Source: Mycobacterium triplex (GTDB lineage: Bacteria; Actinomycetota; Actinomycetes; Mycobacteriales; Mycobacteriaceae). Taken from it: 64,000 nucleotides of DNA. A program made the position numbers and the translations under genes. Of this stretch, positions 8,090 to 17,832 are shown in pieces. The stretch's first letter is position 1, and the number at the start of each line of letters is the position of its first letter. The notes under the pieces were generated by a model. The model was given only the letters and a program-made list of their open reading frames with translations, ran no database searches and was not told the origin of the DNA. The stretch covers positions 635,330-699,329 of the forward strand of contig NZ_HG964446.1 in the NCBI RefSeq assembly GCF_000689255.1, written 5' to 3'.

Positions 8090-9027
8090 CGGCGGCTCTG
8101 GGCGAAGAATTGCCAGATCGTCGCCGTGGCGTCGAGCGCGGTCGACGGCGCCGGAATGCCGAGGCGCTGCGCACCTGGACTCGATTCGCCGCCGGGCCAT
8201 TGATGTCCCGCCCCGGCCACCGAGATCAACTCCACGGTGCGCCCGTCCGCGCACCCGGCCGTCTGGGTGGTCACGTCCCCGGCCGTTGTCGACGCCGGTG
8301 AACCGCATCCGTCGATGGAGCGCCAGGTGGCGTTGACCGCCTCCGCCGACGGGCCGTCCACGCGCGGATTCCCGTTGCCGCCGAACGCTTTACCGGGGCC
8401 GCCGTTGTAGGGGACCCGGTCGTCGGCCGTGCCGTGGATTTGCAGCACCGACGTCGGTCGCGCCCCGGCGCAGCCTGTCAGCAGGGTTCCCGCGACGGGT
8501 GCGATCGCGGCGAAGGTGTCGGTCTGGCAGCCCAGCCGCAGCGCCATCATCGCCCCGTTCGACATGCCGGTGACGTAGACGCGCGCCCGATCGATCGGGA
8601 TCTGTTGTTCGATCGCGGCGACCATCGAGGTGAGGAATCCGACGTCGTCGACGTTGTCGCGCTGCGGTTCACCGCAGCAGGTGCCGGCGTTCCAGGCGCG
8701 GTTGAGGCCGTCGGGATAGGCGACCAGGAAATGACCGCCGTCGGCAGCGCCGTCCCAATGATAGGAACGTTCGGCCTGCGCACCGCTGCCGAAGCCGCCG
8801 TGCAGCATCACCACCAGCGGGACGGCATCGGTCAGGCCTTGCGGTCGGTACAGGTGAAAGGTCCTGCTCACCCCTCCCGACTCGATGCTCTGGGTGGATT
8901 GCCCGACCGGGATCGACGCAGAACCCGGTGTTCCCAACGCATGTCCACCGCCCACGCAGCCGCCGAGCGCGACGACCAGCGTTGCGACAACGCACATGCT
9001 CAGCGTCTGGATGCAGCGGGATCGCAT
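8086..9027 (-). CDS. secreted lipoprotein esterase, PHB-depolymerase/LpqC-LpqP-like
   Basis: A 313-residue protein with a lipoprotein signal peptide; the lipobox is VALGGC near residue 24. The mature part is an alpha/beta hydrolase of the polyhydroxybutyrate-depolymerase or feruloyl-esterase type: HGGFGSG oxyanion loop, nucleophile in GMSNGAMM, acid in HGTADDRVPY, and His in GAGHQWPGG. Paired cysteines (AGTCCGEP, IDGCGSP, AGCADG) suit an extracytoplasmic enzyme. It resembles the mycobacterial LpqC/LpqP group. A MarR gene lies divergently 74 bases upstream with a perfect operator between, so it is probably MarR-controlled. Confidence 0.85.
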   Translation of the reverse strand: MRSRCIQTLSMCVVATLVVALGGCVGGGHALGTPGSASIPVGQSTQSIESGGVSRTFHLYRPQGLTDAVPLVVMLHGGFGSGAQAERSYHWDGAADGGHFLVAYPDGLNRAWNAGTCCGEPQRDNVDDVGFLTSMVAAIEQQIPIDRARVYVTGMSNGAMMALRLGCQTDTFAAIAPVAGTLLTGCAGARPTSVLQIHGTADDRVPYNGGPGKAFGGNGNPRVDGPSAEAVNATWRSIDGCGSPASTTAGDVTTQTAGCADGRTVELISVAGAGHQWPGGESSPGAQRLGIPAPSTALDATATIWQFFAQSRR

Positions 9028-9055
9028 GATGCCATCGTGGCACCCGCGAGCATCT

Positions 9056-9074
9056 TTGACAAGTAACTTGTCAA
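9056..9074. promoter_or_regulatory. perfect MarR-type operator
   Basis: TTGACAAGT-A-ACTTGTCAA is a perfect 19-base dyad with 9-base arms. It lies in the 74-base spacer between the divergent lipoprotein-esterase and marR genes, 27 bases before the marR ATG. Size and symmetry match MarR-family operators. Confidence 0.75.
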
Positions 9075-9101
9075 TCTGGCCGGGAATGGCACACTCTTGT
9101 C

Positions 9102-9554
9102 ATGCGACGTGTTGCGGACGCCGAGTGGCAGCCCACCGTGCCGGCGCTGGTGAATCTGGTTGCGGCGTCCGGGGCGCCCCGCTTGCGGGCGGCGTTCGCC
9201 GCGGCCGGGCTGGACGGGATCCGCCCCGCGCAAGCGGTGGCATTGGTGCCCCTGGCGGTTGGCGGACTGCATGCGTCGGCGTTGGCCGACCGGCTCAGGG
9301 TGAGCCGGCAGGCGGTGGCCCAGGCGGTGGCGGCCCTGGAGCGACACGGATACGTCAGCCGCGGGCCGGACCCCCTCGACGCGCGCGCCAGAATCATCGA
9401 GCTGACACCACGGGGCCGGCAGGCGCTGCGGGTAATGCGTTCCAACGCACTCGAATTGGAGAAGACATGGCAGCAGGTGCTGGGTGAGCAGCGACTGGGC
9501 GAATTTCGCGAGACGTTGGTGAAGCTGTTGTCGGCGGAATCCGGCTCGCAATAA
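9102..9554 (+). CDS. MarR-family transcriptional regulator
   Basis: A 150-residue MarR protein. The winged helix is visible as ASALADRLRVSRQAVAQAVA (recognition helix near residue 70), followed by a wing with RGPDPLDARARIIELTPRG and a C-terminal dimer helix. A perfect operator lies just upstream, between this gene and the divergent esterase. It probably represses both in response to a small aromatic or oxidant ligand, which the sequence does not reveal. Confidence 0.88.
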   Translation: MRRVADAEWQPTVPALVNLVAASGAPRLRAAFAAAGLDGIRPAQAVALVPLAVGGLHASALADRLRVSRQAVAQAVAALERHGYVSRGPDPLDARARIIELTPRGRQALRVMRSNALELEKTWQQVLGEQRLGEFRETLVKLLSAESGSQ

Positions 9555-9633
9555 CGGCAGGTGCCCGGGGGCCCTCGCGAAAAGGGACGAGTGACCCTAG
9601 GCATCGGGCCGCGGCCGCAACGACAATCGCACC

Positions 9634-10230
9634 ATGTCAACCATCGGCACCGAACGGATGCTGATCGACGCGGCGGTTCCGACGTTCGACGCGATGCTCG
9701 CCGAGCATGTGGTCGTGGCCGCTGACGTGCCGAGCACCTATCGGGCCGCGAAGGGTCTAGACCTGTTGACCGTGCGCACGCCACTGCTGGTGGCGTGCAT
9801 GTGGATTCGGAACCTGCCGGCTCGGCTGTCGGGTCGGTCCGCTCCTGCGCCGCCACGCGTGGTGATCGCCGAGAACACCCTGCCGGGCTGGTTGGTGCTG
9901 GGCGATCGACCGAACCGCGAATTCGCCTTCGGTGCGGTGGGAAAGTTCTGGCAACCGGTGATCGAATGGCGCGACGTGGCGCCGGCGGATTTCACCGGCT
10001 TCGCCGAACCCGGCTGGGGAAAGATAGCCGCCAACTTCTCGGTGGCGCGCTACGGTGAAAGCCACACGCTGCTCAGCTACCAATGCCGAACTGTCACAAC
10101 AGATCCCGCTGCACGGCGGCACTTCCTGCGCTACTGGTGGCTGATCCGGCCCTTCGTCGCGCAGATCATGCGCGCCACGCTGAACACGATCAAGGCCCAC
10201 GCCGAGGCGGTGCCGGAGGGGAGCAGCTGA
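9634..10230 (+). CDS. conserved protein, possible helix-grip (SRPBCC/DUF2867-like) fold
   Basis: A 198-residue protein without a signal peptide. Segments such as RVVIAENTLPGWLVLGDRPN, AVGKFWQPVIEW and LLSYQCRTVTTDPAARRHFL look like the strands of a helix-grip, ligand-binding fold. The tail YWWLIRPFVAQIMRATL is strongly hydrophobic and could be the closing helix. I do not recognise a characterised relative. Its stop directly abuts the stop of the convergent paaX-like gene, with no intervening base. Confidence 0.65.
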   Translation: MSTIGTERMLIDAAVPTFDAMLAEHVVVAADVPSTYRAAKGLDLLTVRTPLLVACMWIRNLPARLSGRSAPAPPRVVIAENTLPGWLVLGDRPNREFAFGAVGKFWQPVIEWRDVAPADFTGFAEPGWGKIAANFSVARYGESHTLLSYQCRTVTTDPAARRHFLRYWWLIRPFVAQIMRATLNTIKAHAEAVPEGSS

Positions 10231-11073
10231 TCAGCCACCGGCCGTAGCGGCGGCCCGGCGGAAAGCAGCGTTCATCCGCCGTTTGAACGCGTCGTCGAAC
10301 CGGCGGTAGGTGCCGCGTAACGCGTGTCCCGGCCACTGCCTTGGCAGGAGGGCCAGGGGCAGCAGCGGGTCGAGCTGAAGATGCCGGACCACGGCGATCG
10401 ACAGGGCGAACTCGTAGGTGAAGCTTTCGGTCGAATCGTCGCGCACCTTGAGCGCGACCTCCATCGCCTCGATGAACACCTCCGCATCGTCTGTCCAGTC
10501 GTCAAGGGCAAACAGCGCTCGCACCTTGTCGGGGGCGATGCCGGTTTGTGCATCGTGAAAGTGCGTGCATTGCCGATCCAGTACCAGTCGCGAGGCTGGA
10601 AGTCGCTGCGGATCAAGGTTTTCCGGACGTATCCAGACACCTTCTCGCAACTCCGCGAGGTGCAGCTGCGCCGCGGCCTTCCTGAGGTCGAGGCGATCGG
10701 CCGCCGAACGACGATCCAGTGAGACGATCGCGAGTTCCCATGTTCCGTCCCAGCCGGAGACCGTCGTGTCATCGATCCGGGATGCCTCATCGACGCGTTG
10801 GCGGCGGTCCAGCAAGCGCCCGGCGAGCGCGTAGCTGCCACCATCGGCGGTGAGTTCGCCGTCGGTGACCATTCGCCACAGGCAGGTGCGGGCGGCGCCG
10901 GCGCTGATCCCGAACAGGGAGGCCACCGCCACCAATTCCGCTACCGCAAGGTGGGGTTGGTCGGCGCCCAGCAGGGCCGTAGCGAGCACCGAACGTGCGC
11001 TGAGCGGACGGTTGCCGATCAGATCGCTCACCCGGGATTGGAGTGCGGCCGCCACGGACGCCAACGTTATCAC
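10231..11073 (-). CDS. PaaX-family transcriptional regulator
   Basis: A 280-residue protein with a GTG start. An N-terminal winged helix (FGISAGAARTCLWRMVTDGE at about residues 54-73) is followed by the PaaX central domain (WDGTWELAIVSLD) and a helical C-terminus. PaaX proteins repress aromatic-acid catabolism and respond to aryl-CoA. The divergent Rieske oxygenase 43 bases away is the obvious target. No convincing compact operator was found in that spacer, only the separated half-sites TATCAC and GTGATA. Confidence 0.78.
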   Translation of the reverse strand: MITLASVAAALQSRVSDLIGNRPLSARSVLATALLGADQPHLAVAELVAVASLFGISAGAARTCLWRMVTDGELTADGGSYALAGRLLDRRQRVDEASRIDDTTVSGWDGTWELAIVSLDRRSAADRLDLRKAAAQLHLAELREGVWIRPENLDPQRLPASRLVLDRQCTHFHDAQTGIAPDKVRALFALDDWTDDAEVFIEAMEVALKVRDDSTESFTYEFALSIAVVRHLQLDPLLPLALLPRQWPGHALRGTYRRFDDAFKRRMNAAFRRAAATAGG

Positions 11074-11116
11074 TAAATCATTGACGCGTGACGATCAAAG
11101 TGTGATACTTGCACGC

Positions 11117-12289
11117 ATGAGTTCACCGACGAAGTCGGTGCTCGCCGACGATGTCGAAATCGTTCGGCGCGTCCTCGCCCATATCGACGCCGGTACCACC
11201 GACGAGGGTGAGGGCTGGCGTGAGCCGGTCGAAAATTATCTGAACCCAATCCGATTCGCCGAGGAGTTCGGGCTGCTGCGGGCGATGCCGAGCGCTCTCG
11301 TTCCGGCGGCGGCGATCCCGAATCCGGGCGACCATGTCGAACGAACGGCCTTCGGGGTCCCGTTGTTCGCTGTGCGTGGGCGTGATCGACGGGCACGAGT
11401 GTTCCGAAACGCGTGCCGGCATCGGGGTTTTGCCCTCGTCGAGGGGGCCGGGTGTGCGCACGCGTTGGTGTGCCGCTACCACGGGTGGACGTATCGCCTG
11501 GACGGCTCCCTTTCGCACGTGCCCCATGCCGACGCTTTTCCCGATCTCGACACGTCCACCAGGGGCCTGGTCGAGGTCGTCAGCCGGGAGGTCGACGGAC
11601 TCATCGTCATCGGTTCCCTGGACGCGGGTCACCCGGACGTGCCGGCGGACGAGGCGATGGTCGCGTTGTCCGATGGGACCGCGTGGCGGGACAAGCTCCT
11701 GGCGGCTCCGCGCCTTGTCTATACCCAGTCGACGGTACGAGCGATGAACTGGAAGGTGCTCGTCGAGCAGTTCCTAGAGGGCTATCACATCCGCTCGACG
11801 CACAGCGAGACCTTCTTCCCGCTGCAATACGACGACCTCAACGTCGTCGAATCGTTCGGCCCGAACAGCCGAATCACCTTCCCGTACCGCAATATTGAAC
11901 GGCTACGGGAGCGCTCCGAGGCCACCTGGACAACCGACGCGCGGGTGACCTATGTCTATCACCTGTTTCCCAACGTCATGCTGGCAACCTTCCCGGATCT
12001 GGTGCTGATGGTCGTCATCGATCCGATGGACATCGATCGCACCAGGGTGACCATCTACACCATGGCCAAACCAGAAGCCGCCCAACGACTCGATCCCGCG
12101 ACCAACCCCGCGAACACCCTCCTGGCCCGGGGCGGCGTCGAGGACAACGACATGTCGGAGGGCGTGCAACGTGGATTGCACACGGGCGCAAACCCGTTCG
12201 TCGAGTTCGGGAGGCACGAGAGCGCCATCGGGCACTTTCACCAAACCCTCGATGGTTGGTTGGCTCGATCGGCAGCCCGGCGAGCTTAG
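11117..12289 (+). CDS. Rieske non-haem iron oxygenase, alpha subunit type
   Basis: A 390-residue oxygenase. The Rieske cluster ligands are Cys100, His102, Cys119 and His122 (CRHRG, then CRYHGW). The mononuclear iron site begins at EGYHIRSTH. The frame is open much further upstream, but the ATG at 11117 is preferred because the earlier part would lie across the divergent paaX gene. Such proteins hydroxylate or demethylate aromatic, betaine or steroid substrates and need a separate reductase, which is not encoded nearby. PaaX linkage hints at an aromatic substrate. The stop shares TTAG at 12286-12289 with the convergent HD gene. Confidence 0.88.
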   Translation: MSSPTKSVLADDVEIVRRVLAHIDAGTTDEGEGWREPVENYLNPIRFAEEFGLLRAMPSALVPAAAIPNPGDHVERTAFGVPLFAVRGRDRRARVFRNACRHRGFALVEGAGCAHALVCRYHGWTYRLDGSLSHVPHADAFPDLDTSTRGLVEVVSREVDGLIVIGSLDAGHPDVPADEAMVALSDGTAWRDKLLAAPRLVYTQSTVRAMNWKVLVEQFLEGYHIRSTHSETFFPLQYDDLNVVESFGPNSRITFPYRNIERLRERSEATWTTDARVTYVYHLFPNVMLATFPDLVLMVVIDPMDIDRTRVTIYTMAKPEAAQRLDPATNPANTLLARGGVEDNDMSEGVQRGLHTGANPFVEFGRHESAIGHFHQTLDGWLARSAARRA

Positions 12290-13047
12290 GAGTCGAACGG
12301 CGCCAGCCGCACGGCCAACGGTAATCCGCATCGAACCAGCAGGCCCATGCGCCCCGCTGGTACCGCTGCCGCCTCCGCACGGATCATGCCCACCAGGTCA
12401 CGCTTGAAATCGCCTCGCGGATAACGCCGCAGCACCTCGGCGACGTTGTCGGAAGCGATGTCCCAGATGCGCAGTCCAGCACCGTCGACCATCGCTCCCC
12501 ACTGCAGATAGCACCCCGTCGCGCCGTCATCCTCGACCGTGATACCCGGTGTCGCATGTACGCAGATACCGTCGGCGAGCAGGTCCGCGCGTTGGGTATT
12601 CACGGCCGCGGCCTGCGCGCAGGCGAACATCCGCTCGGCGCTGCCCAGCGTGAAATCGCGTTCCGGAGTAGGGTTTACGATGCCATAGTCGTGCAGCAGC
12701 GCCCCGCAGTAGAACAGCTCGTCGTCGAGTTCGCACCCGTCGACGGCCGCGAGTGCCTGCCCGAACAGCCAGGTGCGGTAGGAGTGCCCGAGCAAGGTCG
12801 GCGGCAATTCCGCACCCGCCGCTTCGGCCTCCCGGGCGAACCTCGAATCCGGTACTCGGAAGGTATCCAGGTCGACGCGCGCGGCCGCCTCCGGAATCCG
12901 GCCCAATGCGAGCTTGACCCGTCCCACCGCGTTCGTCCATTGCCCCACCGCGGTGGCGAGCAGCAGCCGGCGCCGCTGCGCCGGCGAGAGCCGGCCACCG
13001 GTGCGGCGCGTCCAGCCGAGCCCGCCCAGCCGCTGCGGATCAGGCAT
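12286..13047 (-). CDS. HD-domain phosphohydrolase-like protein
   Basis: A 253-residue protein. HD-superfamily metal ligands are visible: His in LLGHSYRTWLFG, the HD pair in CGALLHDYG, and a later His in CVHATPG. The frame runs open into the upstream deacetylase gene, so I start at the ATG at 13047, 23 bases after the deacetylase stop. That start gives a sensible protein (MPDPQRLGGLGW). HD proteins hydrolyse nucleotides or phosphoesters; the substrate here cannot be named. Same strand as the deacetylase, probably one transcript. Confidence 0.75.
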   Translation of the reverse strand: MPDPQRLGGLGWTRRTGGRLSPAQRRRLLLATAVGQWTNAVGRVKLALGRIPEAAARVDLDTFRVPDSRFAREAEAAGAELPPTLLGHSYRTWLFGQALAAVDGCELDDELFYCGALLHDYGIVNPTPERDFTLGSAERMFACAQAAAVNTQRADLLADGICVHATPGITVEDDGATGCYLQWGAMVDGAGLRIWDIASDNVAEVLRRYPRGDFKRDLVGMIRAEAAAVPAGRMGLLVRCGLPLAVRLAPFDS

Positions 13048-13070
13048 GTCTGCAGCCAATCGTGTTGTCG

Positions 13071-13895
13071 TTAAGGCGTTCTCAGGAACACATCGTTGAG
13101 CGTGACGGTACGCAGGTTCCGGTCGCGGATGGTGTCGATGAGTTGCGGATACACATGGGTGACGGGCAGGTGATTCAGGTGGCCGATCACGATGGCCTGC
13201 GGGACGAAATACTCGTCGATCATCTTGAGGATGTATTCCTCGGTGATCAGCGTGGAATCCGACAACGAACCCGACCACAAGGTCGGCACGGTGTAGCCGA
13301 GTTCGTTGGCCACTGCGTCGACAGCGCCGTTGTGCTTGCCATAGGGCGGCCGGTAATACGGTTTGGCGCCGACGCCATAGGTCTTCTTCAGAAACTCGTC
13401 GTTGCGCTTGAGCTCTTCTTCGACCTTGCTCTGCGTCAGCGACGTCAAGTCCGGGTGTGACCAGGTGTGGTTGCCGAGCTGAATCTGCCCGGACTCCACC
13501 AGCGGGCGCAACAGATCCAGATTGTCGGTCCACGAGTTATAGATCCCGTTGACGAAAAATGTCATTCGCGCGCCGGTGTCCTTGGCGAGCTGCGTGTAGG
13601 CCCGCACGACGTCGCTGTTGACCCCGTCATCGAGGGTCAGCGCGAGCAGGTCGCCGTCTCCGGGAATCGTCGTCAGTGCCCCACCACCCGGCAGCGGGAT
13701 CCGAGCACTCAGGGGCGGGGGCGGCAACAAACCGACCGGCGACGGGGCGACCGGGCCAGATGTCGGGGCGGCATCGAGCGGCACCTGCGCAAACGTTCGC
13801 GGTTGCGGGTCGACGATCAGGCGCGCGGTGCCCACAGCGGCAACCGTGGCCGCGGCAAGCGAGCCGAGGAATCGGCGCCGTTTCATCTCTTCCAC
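13071..13895 (-). CDS. exported polysaccharide deacetylase (NodB domain)
   Basis: A 274-residue protein with a Tat-like N-terminus (MKRRRFLGSLAAATVAA, where the internal ATG four codons in is an alternative start). A proline-rich linker to about residue 75 precedes a NodB domain. Metal and catalytic motifs are TLDDG (residues 87-91, with Leu in place of the usual Phe), NHTWSH with metal His143 and His147, and RPPYGKHN. It should remove N- or O-acetyl groups from a cell-wall polysaccharide outside the membrane. Upstream of the HD gene and downstream of a membrane esterase, all on the minus strand. Confidence 0.85.
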   Translation of the reverse strand: MEEMKRRRFLGSLAAATVAAVGTARLIVDPQPRTFAQVPLDAAPTSGPVAPSPVGLLPPPPLSARIPLPGGGALTTIPGDGDLLALTLDDGVNSDVVRAYTQLAKDTGARMTFFVNGIYNSWTDNLDLLRPLVESGQIQLGNHTWSHPDLTSLTQSKVEEELKRNDEFLKKTYGVGAKPYYRPPYGKHNGAVDAVANELGYTVPTLWSGSLSDSTLITEEYILKMIDEYFVPQAIVIGHLNHLPVTHVYPQLIDTIRDRNLRTVTLNDVFLRTP

Positions 13896-14123
13896 GGCGC
13901 GGCCCCGGTCAACCCGCGAAACAAATGATTTGCGGTGCGGCGGCCGACGGGCAAGCCCGCGTACGGGCTGCCTACCTTGCCAAACTTCGCGGCCACAGCA
14001 GCGAACCGTACCATTGCCGGCCCGATTAGGACGGGTTCGTTACGGGAGGGTCAGCTGTGAATTCCCGACGAAAAATCGCGTAGAGCTGCGGAGGTCACGA
14101 AACGGTCACGACGCGCTATCGGA

Positions 14124-15506
14124 TCAATGCGGTTCCCCGGGGCCGCGTTGCGGTAGCTGCACCGGCTCGACATTCGGCGTCCCCAGCGTCGAGGCGAGCC
14201 ATGGCAACGCTGCGTCGAACGCCTGGGCGGCGAACGGCCAGTCGTGTTTGCCAGGCTGCGTCACCACCGCGCAACCGATCCCGTTGGCCCCGGCGATGGT
14301 GCACAGCGCGTGGGCGGCGGCGTCCTGGCCCTCCGGATTGGCCGCGGCGGTGCTCCCGAGGGCGGGGTTGGCCGCCTGCGCGACGCTGTGTGCACCGGGC
14401 GGGGTGGGGATGTCGAACCATCCCGACAACCCCGTGTAGCGGCCGTGCCGAGTCATCACAGTGAGCGGGTCGAAGTCCGCCCATGCGGCGGTGTTGCCGC
14501 CGAACAGCTCGGCGATGGTCTGTTCTGTACTGCCGATGTTGGGTCGCAAGTCGCCGGCGATGTCCACGAAGGCGCTGAACAACTCCGGATGCATGACGGC
14601 GAGGGTGACGGCGCAGGTTCCGCCCATCGACCATCCGGCGACACCCCAATTGGCGCGGTCGGCGCTGACGCCGAAGTTGGAAACCATGAACGGCACCACG
14701 TCTTTGGTCAGATGATCGGCGGCGTTGCCGCGGCTCCCGTTGACGCACTCGGTGTCGTTGTCGAACGAGCCGGTGGGGTCGGGGAACACGAAGACCGGGG
14801 CAAAACCGTGATGGCGAGCGGCGAAGCCGTCGATCGCGGTGAACGCGCCGCCGGGGCCCAGCCAGTCGCGAGGCAGGTTGAACGCCGAGCCGAGCATCAT
14901 GACCGTCGGCAGCCGGGGCGGCGGGTTGGTGTTGAACCACGCCGGGGGCAGATACACCAGTTCCTGGCGGTGCGGAAAGTGGGATGCGTCGGCGTCGATG
15001 TTGACCGGCACCACCACGCCCTTGTCCGGTTTGGTGCCGGCGACCTGCATCGCGGTGACCTGCAGCCGGTCGATCTGATCGGGCAGCGGCGCCGACGTCA
15101 GCTGATTCCACGCGGCCAGCACGGTCGGGAAATAGCCGACCCATAGGTTCAGGGACATGCCCGCGCACAACACACACAGCGGAACCGCAAGGAACGCCAG
15201 AGCGCGCCGCCACCAACGGGCGCCCTGCCACCCCAGCACCAGCACCGTGGCCGTCAATCCGCTCATTGCGATCCACAGCCACAGGGACTTCGGTGCCGGG
15301 TCGCCGGCAACCCCGAGCGAGACGATGTACCAGTACGCCAGTGCGGCGACGGCGGCCGCGGCGATCAGGGCCACCGGCAGCGCGCGCCTCAACCAGCTCG
15401 GCTTGCGCCAGTCGATCACGATCAGCACGACGAGCAACGCGAGTGCCTGCGTGGCGAGTGGCAACCAGCCGTGCAGCAGGGACAGTTGTCCGAGGAATGG
15501 GGGCAA
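14124..15506 (-). CDS. membrane-anchored esterase, antigen-85/esterase-D superfamily
   Basis: A 460-residue protein with about four N-terminal transmembrane helices (for example LATQALALLVVLIVIDW, LPVALIAAAAVAALAYWY, LWIAMSGLTATVLVLGW, ALAFLAVPLCVLCAG). A large extracytoplasmic hydrolase domain starts near residue 170. The nucleophile sits in GVAGWSMGG and the probable His in GKHDWPFAA. The fold resembles antigen-85 mycolyltransferases, so action on cell-envelope esters is plausible but unproven. The start is a TTG preceded by GAAGG at nine bases. Followed on the same strand by the deacetylase gene after a 228-base gap. Confidence 0.8.
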   Translation of the reverse strand: MPPFLGQLSLLHGWLPLATQALALLVVLIVIDWRKPSWLRRALPVALIAAAAVAALAYWYIVSLGVAGDPAPKSLWLWIAMSGLTATVLVLGWQGARWWRRALAFLAVPLCVLCAGMSLNLWVGYFPTVLAAWNQLTSAPLPDQIDRLQVTAMQVAGTKPDKGVVVPVNIDADASHFPHRQELVYLPPAWFNTNPPPRLPTVMMLGSAFNLPRDWLGPGGAFTAIDGFAARHHGFAPVFVFPDPTGSFDNDTECVNGSRGNAADHLTKDVVPFMVSNFGVSADRANWGVAGWSMGGTCAVTLAVMHPELFSAFVDIAGDLRPNIGSTEQTIAELFGGNTAAWADFDPLTVMTRHGRYTGLSGWFDIPTPPGAHSVAQAANPALGSTAAANPEGQDAAAHALCTIAGANGIGCAVVTQPGKHDWPFAAQAFDAALPWLASTLGTPNVEPVQLPQRGPGEPH

Positions 15507-15551
15507 ACGTGCAGACCTTCAAAAACTATGGAACCCGGTAGGCCAGTCCAA

Positions 15552-17819
15552 CTATCCCATATCGCCCAACCGGTTCGTGCTCGTGAAGGAGCGCAGTCGC
15601 AGGCTGTTGCCGACGACAAAGACGCTGGAAAACGCCATTGCCGCACCCGCGAGCATCGGGTTGAGCAGGCCCAGTGCGGCCAGCGGAATCGCGGCCACGT
15701 TGTAGCCGAACGCCCAGAACAGGTTCGTCTTGATCGTGGCCAACGTCTTGCGGGAGAGCCGGATGGCGTCCACGGCAGCGCGCAGGTCGCCGCGCACCAG
15801 GGTAAGGTCGGCGGCCTCGATCGCCACGTCCGTGCCGGTGCCCATCGCGATGCCCAGATCGGCGGTGGCCAGGGCGGCGGCGTCGTTGACCCCGTCGCCG
15901 ACCATCGCGACGACCTTGCCGTCGGATTGCAGACGCTGAACCACTGCGACCTTGTCGGCGGGCATGACCTCGGCGATGACGTGCGCGATCCGCAGCTCGC
16001 CGGCGATGCGGTCGGCCACGATCTCGTTGTCACCGGTCAGCAGGACCGGCGTCAGCCCCAGCCGCTTGAATTGCCGGATGGCCTCGGCGCTGGTGGGCTT
16101 GACAGTGTCGGCGATCACCAGGATCCCGCGGGCGCTGCCGTCCCAGCCCACCGCGACGGCGGTCTTGCCCTCGCTCTCGGCACGTAGTTTGGCCTTTGAA
16201 AGCGCGGGGGTCAGGTACACCGACCATTCGGCCAGCAGGCTCTCGCGGCCGACTACGACGGCATGGCCGTCGACGACGCCTTGCACGCCTTTGCCCTCGA
16301 TGTTCATGAAGCCCTCGGGCGCCGGCAGGGGGCCGAGCTCGGCGCCGGCGGCCTTCGAGATCGCTTGGGCGACAGGGTGTTCGGAGGAATCCTCCAGGGC
16401 TCCGGCGTAGCGCAGCAGCGCGGCGCGGTCGGTGTCCGGGGCGGCGATCACGTCGACGAGCGTCATCCTGCCGGTGGTCACCGTGCCGGTCTTGTCGAGC
16501 ACGATCGTGTCGACCTTGCGGGTGGACTCCAGCACCTCGGGGCCTTTGATCAGGACGCCGAGTTGGGCCGCGCGACCCGTGCCGACCAACAGGGCGGTCG
16601 GTGTCGCCAGCCCCAGTGCGCACGGGCAGGCGATGATCAGCACCGCGACCGCCGCCGTGAACGCCGCGGCGACGGGGAATCCGGCGACGAGCCACGCCAC
16701 CAGCGTCGCCACGGCGATCGCGATGACGATCGGAACGAAGACGCCGGACACGCGGTCCGCGAGCCGCTGCACCTTGGCCTTGCCCGATTGCGCGGCTTCG
16801 ACCAGCTTGGCCATCTGTGCCAACTGGGTGTCCCCGCCGACCCGGGTGGCACGCACGACCAGGCGTCCACCCGCGTTGACGGTGGCGCCGGTGACGACGT
16901 CGCCCTCACCGACCTCGATCGGCATGGACTCGCCGGTCAGCATCGAGGCGTCTACCGCCGACGAGCCGGAGACGACGACCCCGTCGGTCGCGATCTTCTC
17001 GCCGGGACGCACGACGAACTCGTCGCCGACGTTGAGCTGCTCGACCGGGATGCGGAGCTCGACGCCCGGGCCGTCGGGGCGCAGCATGTCGCGGCGCAGC
17101 ACTGCGACGTCCTTGGCGCCGAGCTCCAGCAGGGCGCGCAGGGCGGCGCCGGCGCGCCGCTTGGAGCGCTGCTCGAAGTAGCGGCCGGCCAGGACGAACA
17201 GGGTCACGCCCGCGGCCACTTCGAGGTAGATGTTGCCGGTGCCGTCGCCGGGTGCGACGGTCAGCGTGAAGCCATGGTGCAGGTGCGGATGCCCTGCGGT
17301 ACCGAAGAACAGCGCATACAGCGACCAGAGGAACGCCGACAGGGTCCCGATCGACACCAGCGTGTCCATCGTGGCGGCGCCGTGCCTGAGGTTGGCCCAC
17401 GCGGCCGCGTGGAACGGCCGGCCCGCCCACACCACCACCGGTGCGGCCAGTGCCAGCGATGCCCATTGCCAGTTGCGGAACTGCAGCACGGGGATCATCG
17501 CCATCGCGATCACGGGTGTGGCCAGCACGATCGCGGTGATCAGCCGGCTTCGCAGCGACGCCAGCTCGCGGTCGTTATCGGCGGGTTCGGTCTGCGGTTG
17601 CGGCAGCGCGGCGGTGTAGCCGGCCTTTGCTACCTCGTCGACCACCAACTGCGGGTTGTAGCCGGCCGGGACGGCGACCGACGCCCGCTCCAAAGCGAAA
17701 TTCACGGTCGCCGTCACGCCGTTGAGTTTGTTCAGCGCCTTTTCCAGCCGCGCCGCGCAGGAGGCACACGTCATCCCGGTGATGGTGAACTCCAGGTTGC
17801 TGACCGCGCTCGTGGTCAT
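15552..17819 (-). CDS. copper-type P1B-ATPase (CopA/CtpA-CtpB-like)
   Basis: A 755-residue heavy-metal exporter. An N-terminal metal-binding domain has GMTCASC (Cys18, Cys21); then come eight predicted membrane segments, the CPC motif in [13 protein letters not shown], phosphorylation site DKTGT, the HP pair in SSEHPVAQ, and GDGVNDA. The tail pattern YN then MAFSS fits monovalent Cu+ ATPases. The open frame extends to 17873, but the ATG at 17819 is chosen because the upstream part overlaps the operator. The promoter region carries a C/G-rich dyad pair typical of copper-sensing CsoR/RicR repressors. No csoR or chaperone gene is adjacent. Confidence 0.9.
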   Translation of the reverse strand: MTTSAVSNLEFTITGMTCASCAARLEKALNKLNGVTATVNFALERASVAVPAGYNPQLVVDEVAKAGYTAALPQPQTEPADNDRELASLRSRLITAIVLATPVIAMAMIPVLQFRNWQWASLALAAPVVVWAGRPFHAAAWANLRHGAATMDTLVSIGTLSAFLWSLYALFFGTAGHPHLHHGFTLTVAPGDGTGNIYLEVAAGVTLFVLAGRYFEQRSKRRAGAALRALLELGAKDVAVLRRDMLRPDGPGVELRIPVEQLNVGDEFVVRPGEKIATDGVVVSGSSAVDASMLTGESMPIEVGEGDVVTGATVNAGGRLVVRATRVGGDTQLAQMAKLVEAAQSGKAKVQRLADRVSGVFVPIVIAIAVATLVAWLVAGFPVAAAFTAAVAVLIIACPCALGLATPTALLVGTGRAAQLGVLIKGPEVLESTRKVDTIVLDKTGTVTTGRMTLVDVIAAPDTDRAALLRYAGALEDSSEHPVAQAISKAAGAELGPLPAPEGFMNIEGKGVQGVVDGHAVVVGRESLLAEWSVYLTPALSKAKLRAESEGKTAVAVGWDGSARGILVIADTVKPTSAEAIRQFKRLGLTPVLLTGDNEIVADRIAGELRIAHVIAEVMPADKVAVVQRLQSDGKVVAMVGDGVNDAAALATADLGIAMGTGTDVAIEAADLTLVRGDLRAAVDAIRLSRKTLATIKTNLFWAFGYNVAAIPLAALGLLNPMLAGAAMAFSSVFVVGNSLRLRSFTSTNRLGDMG

Positions 17820-17832
17820 GACGCTCCTTCCA

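Noticed and set aside
11068..11107. TATCAC and GTGATA half-sites between paaX and the Rieske gene
   Set aside because: They are 28 bases apart and only six bases long, so the match may be chance; not listed as an operator.
10850..11116. Open frame extending the Rieske oxygenase upstream to 10850
   Set aside because: It crosses the divergent paaX gene, is poor in recognisable motifs, and the ATG at 11117 gives a normal family start.
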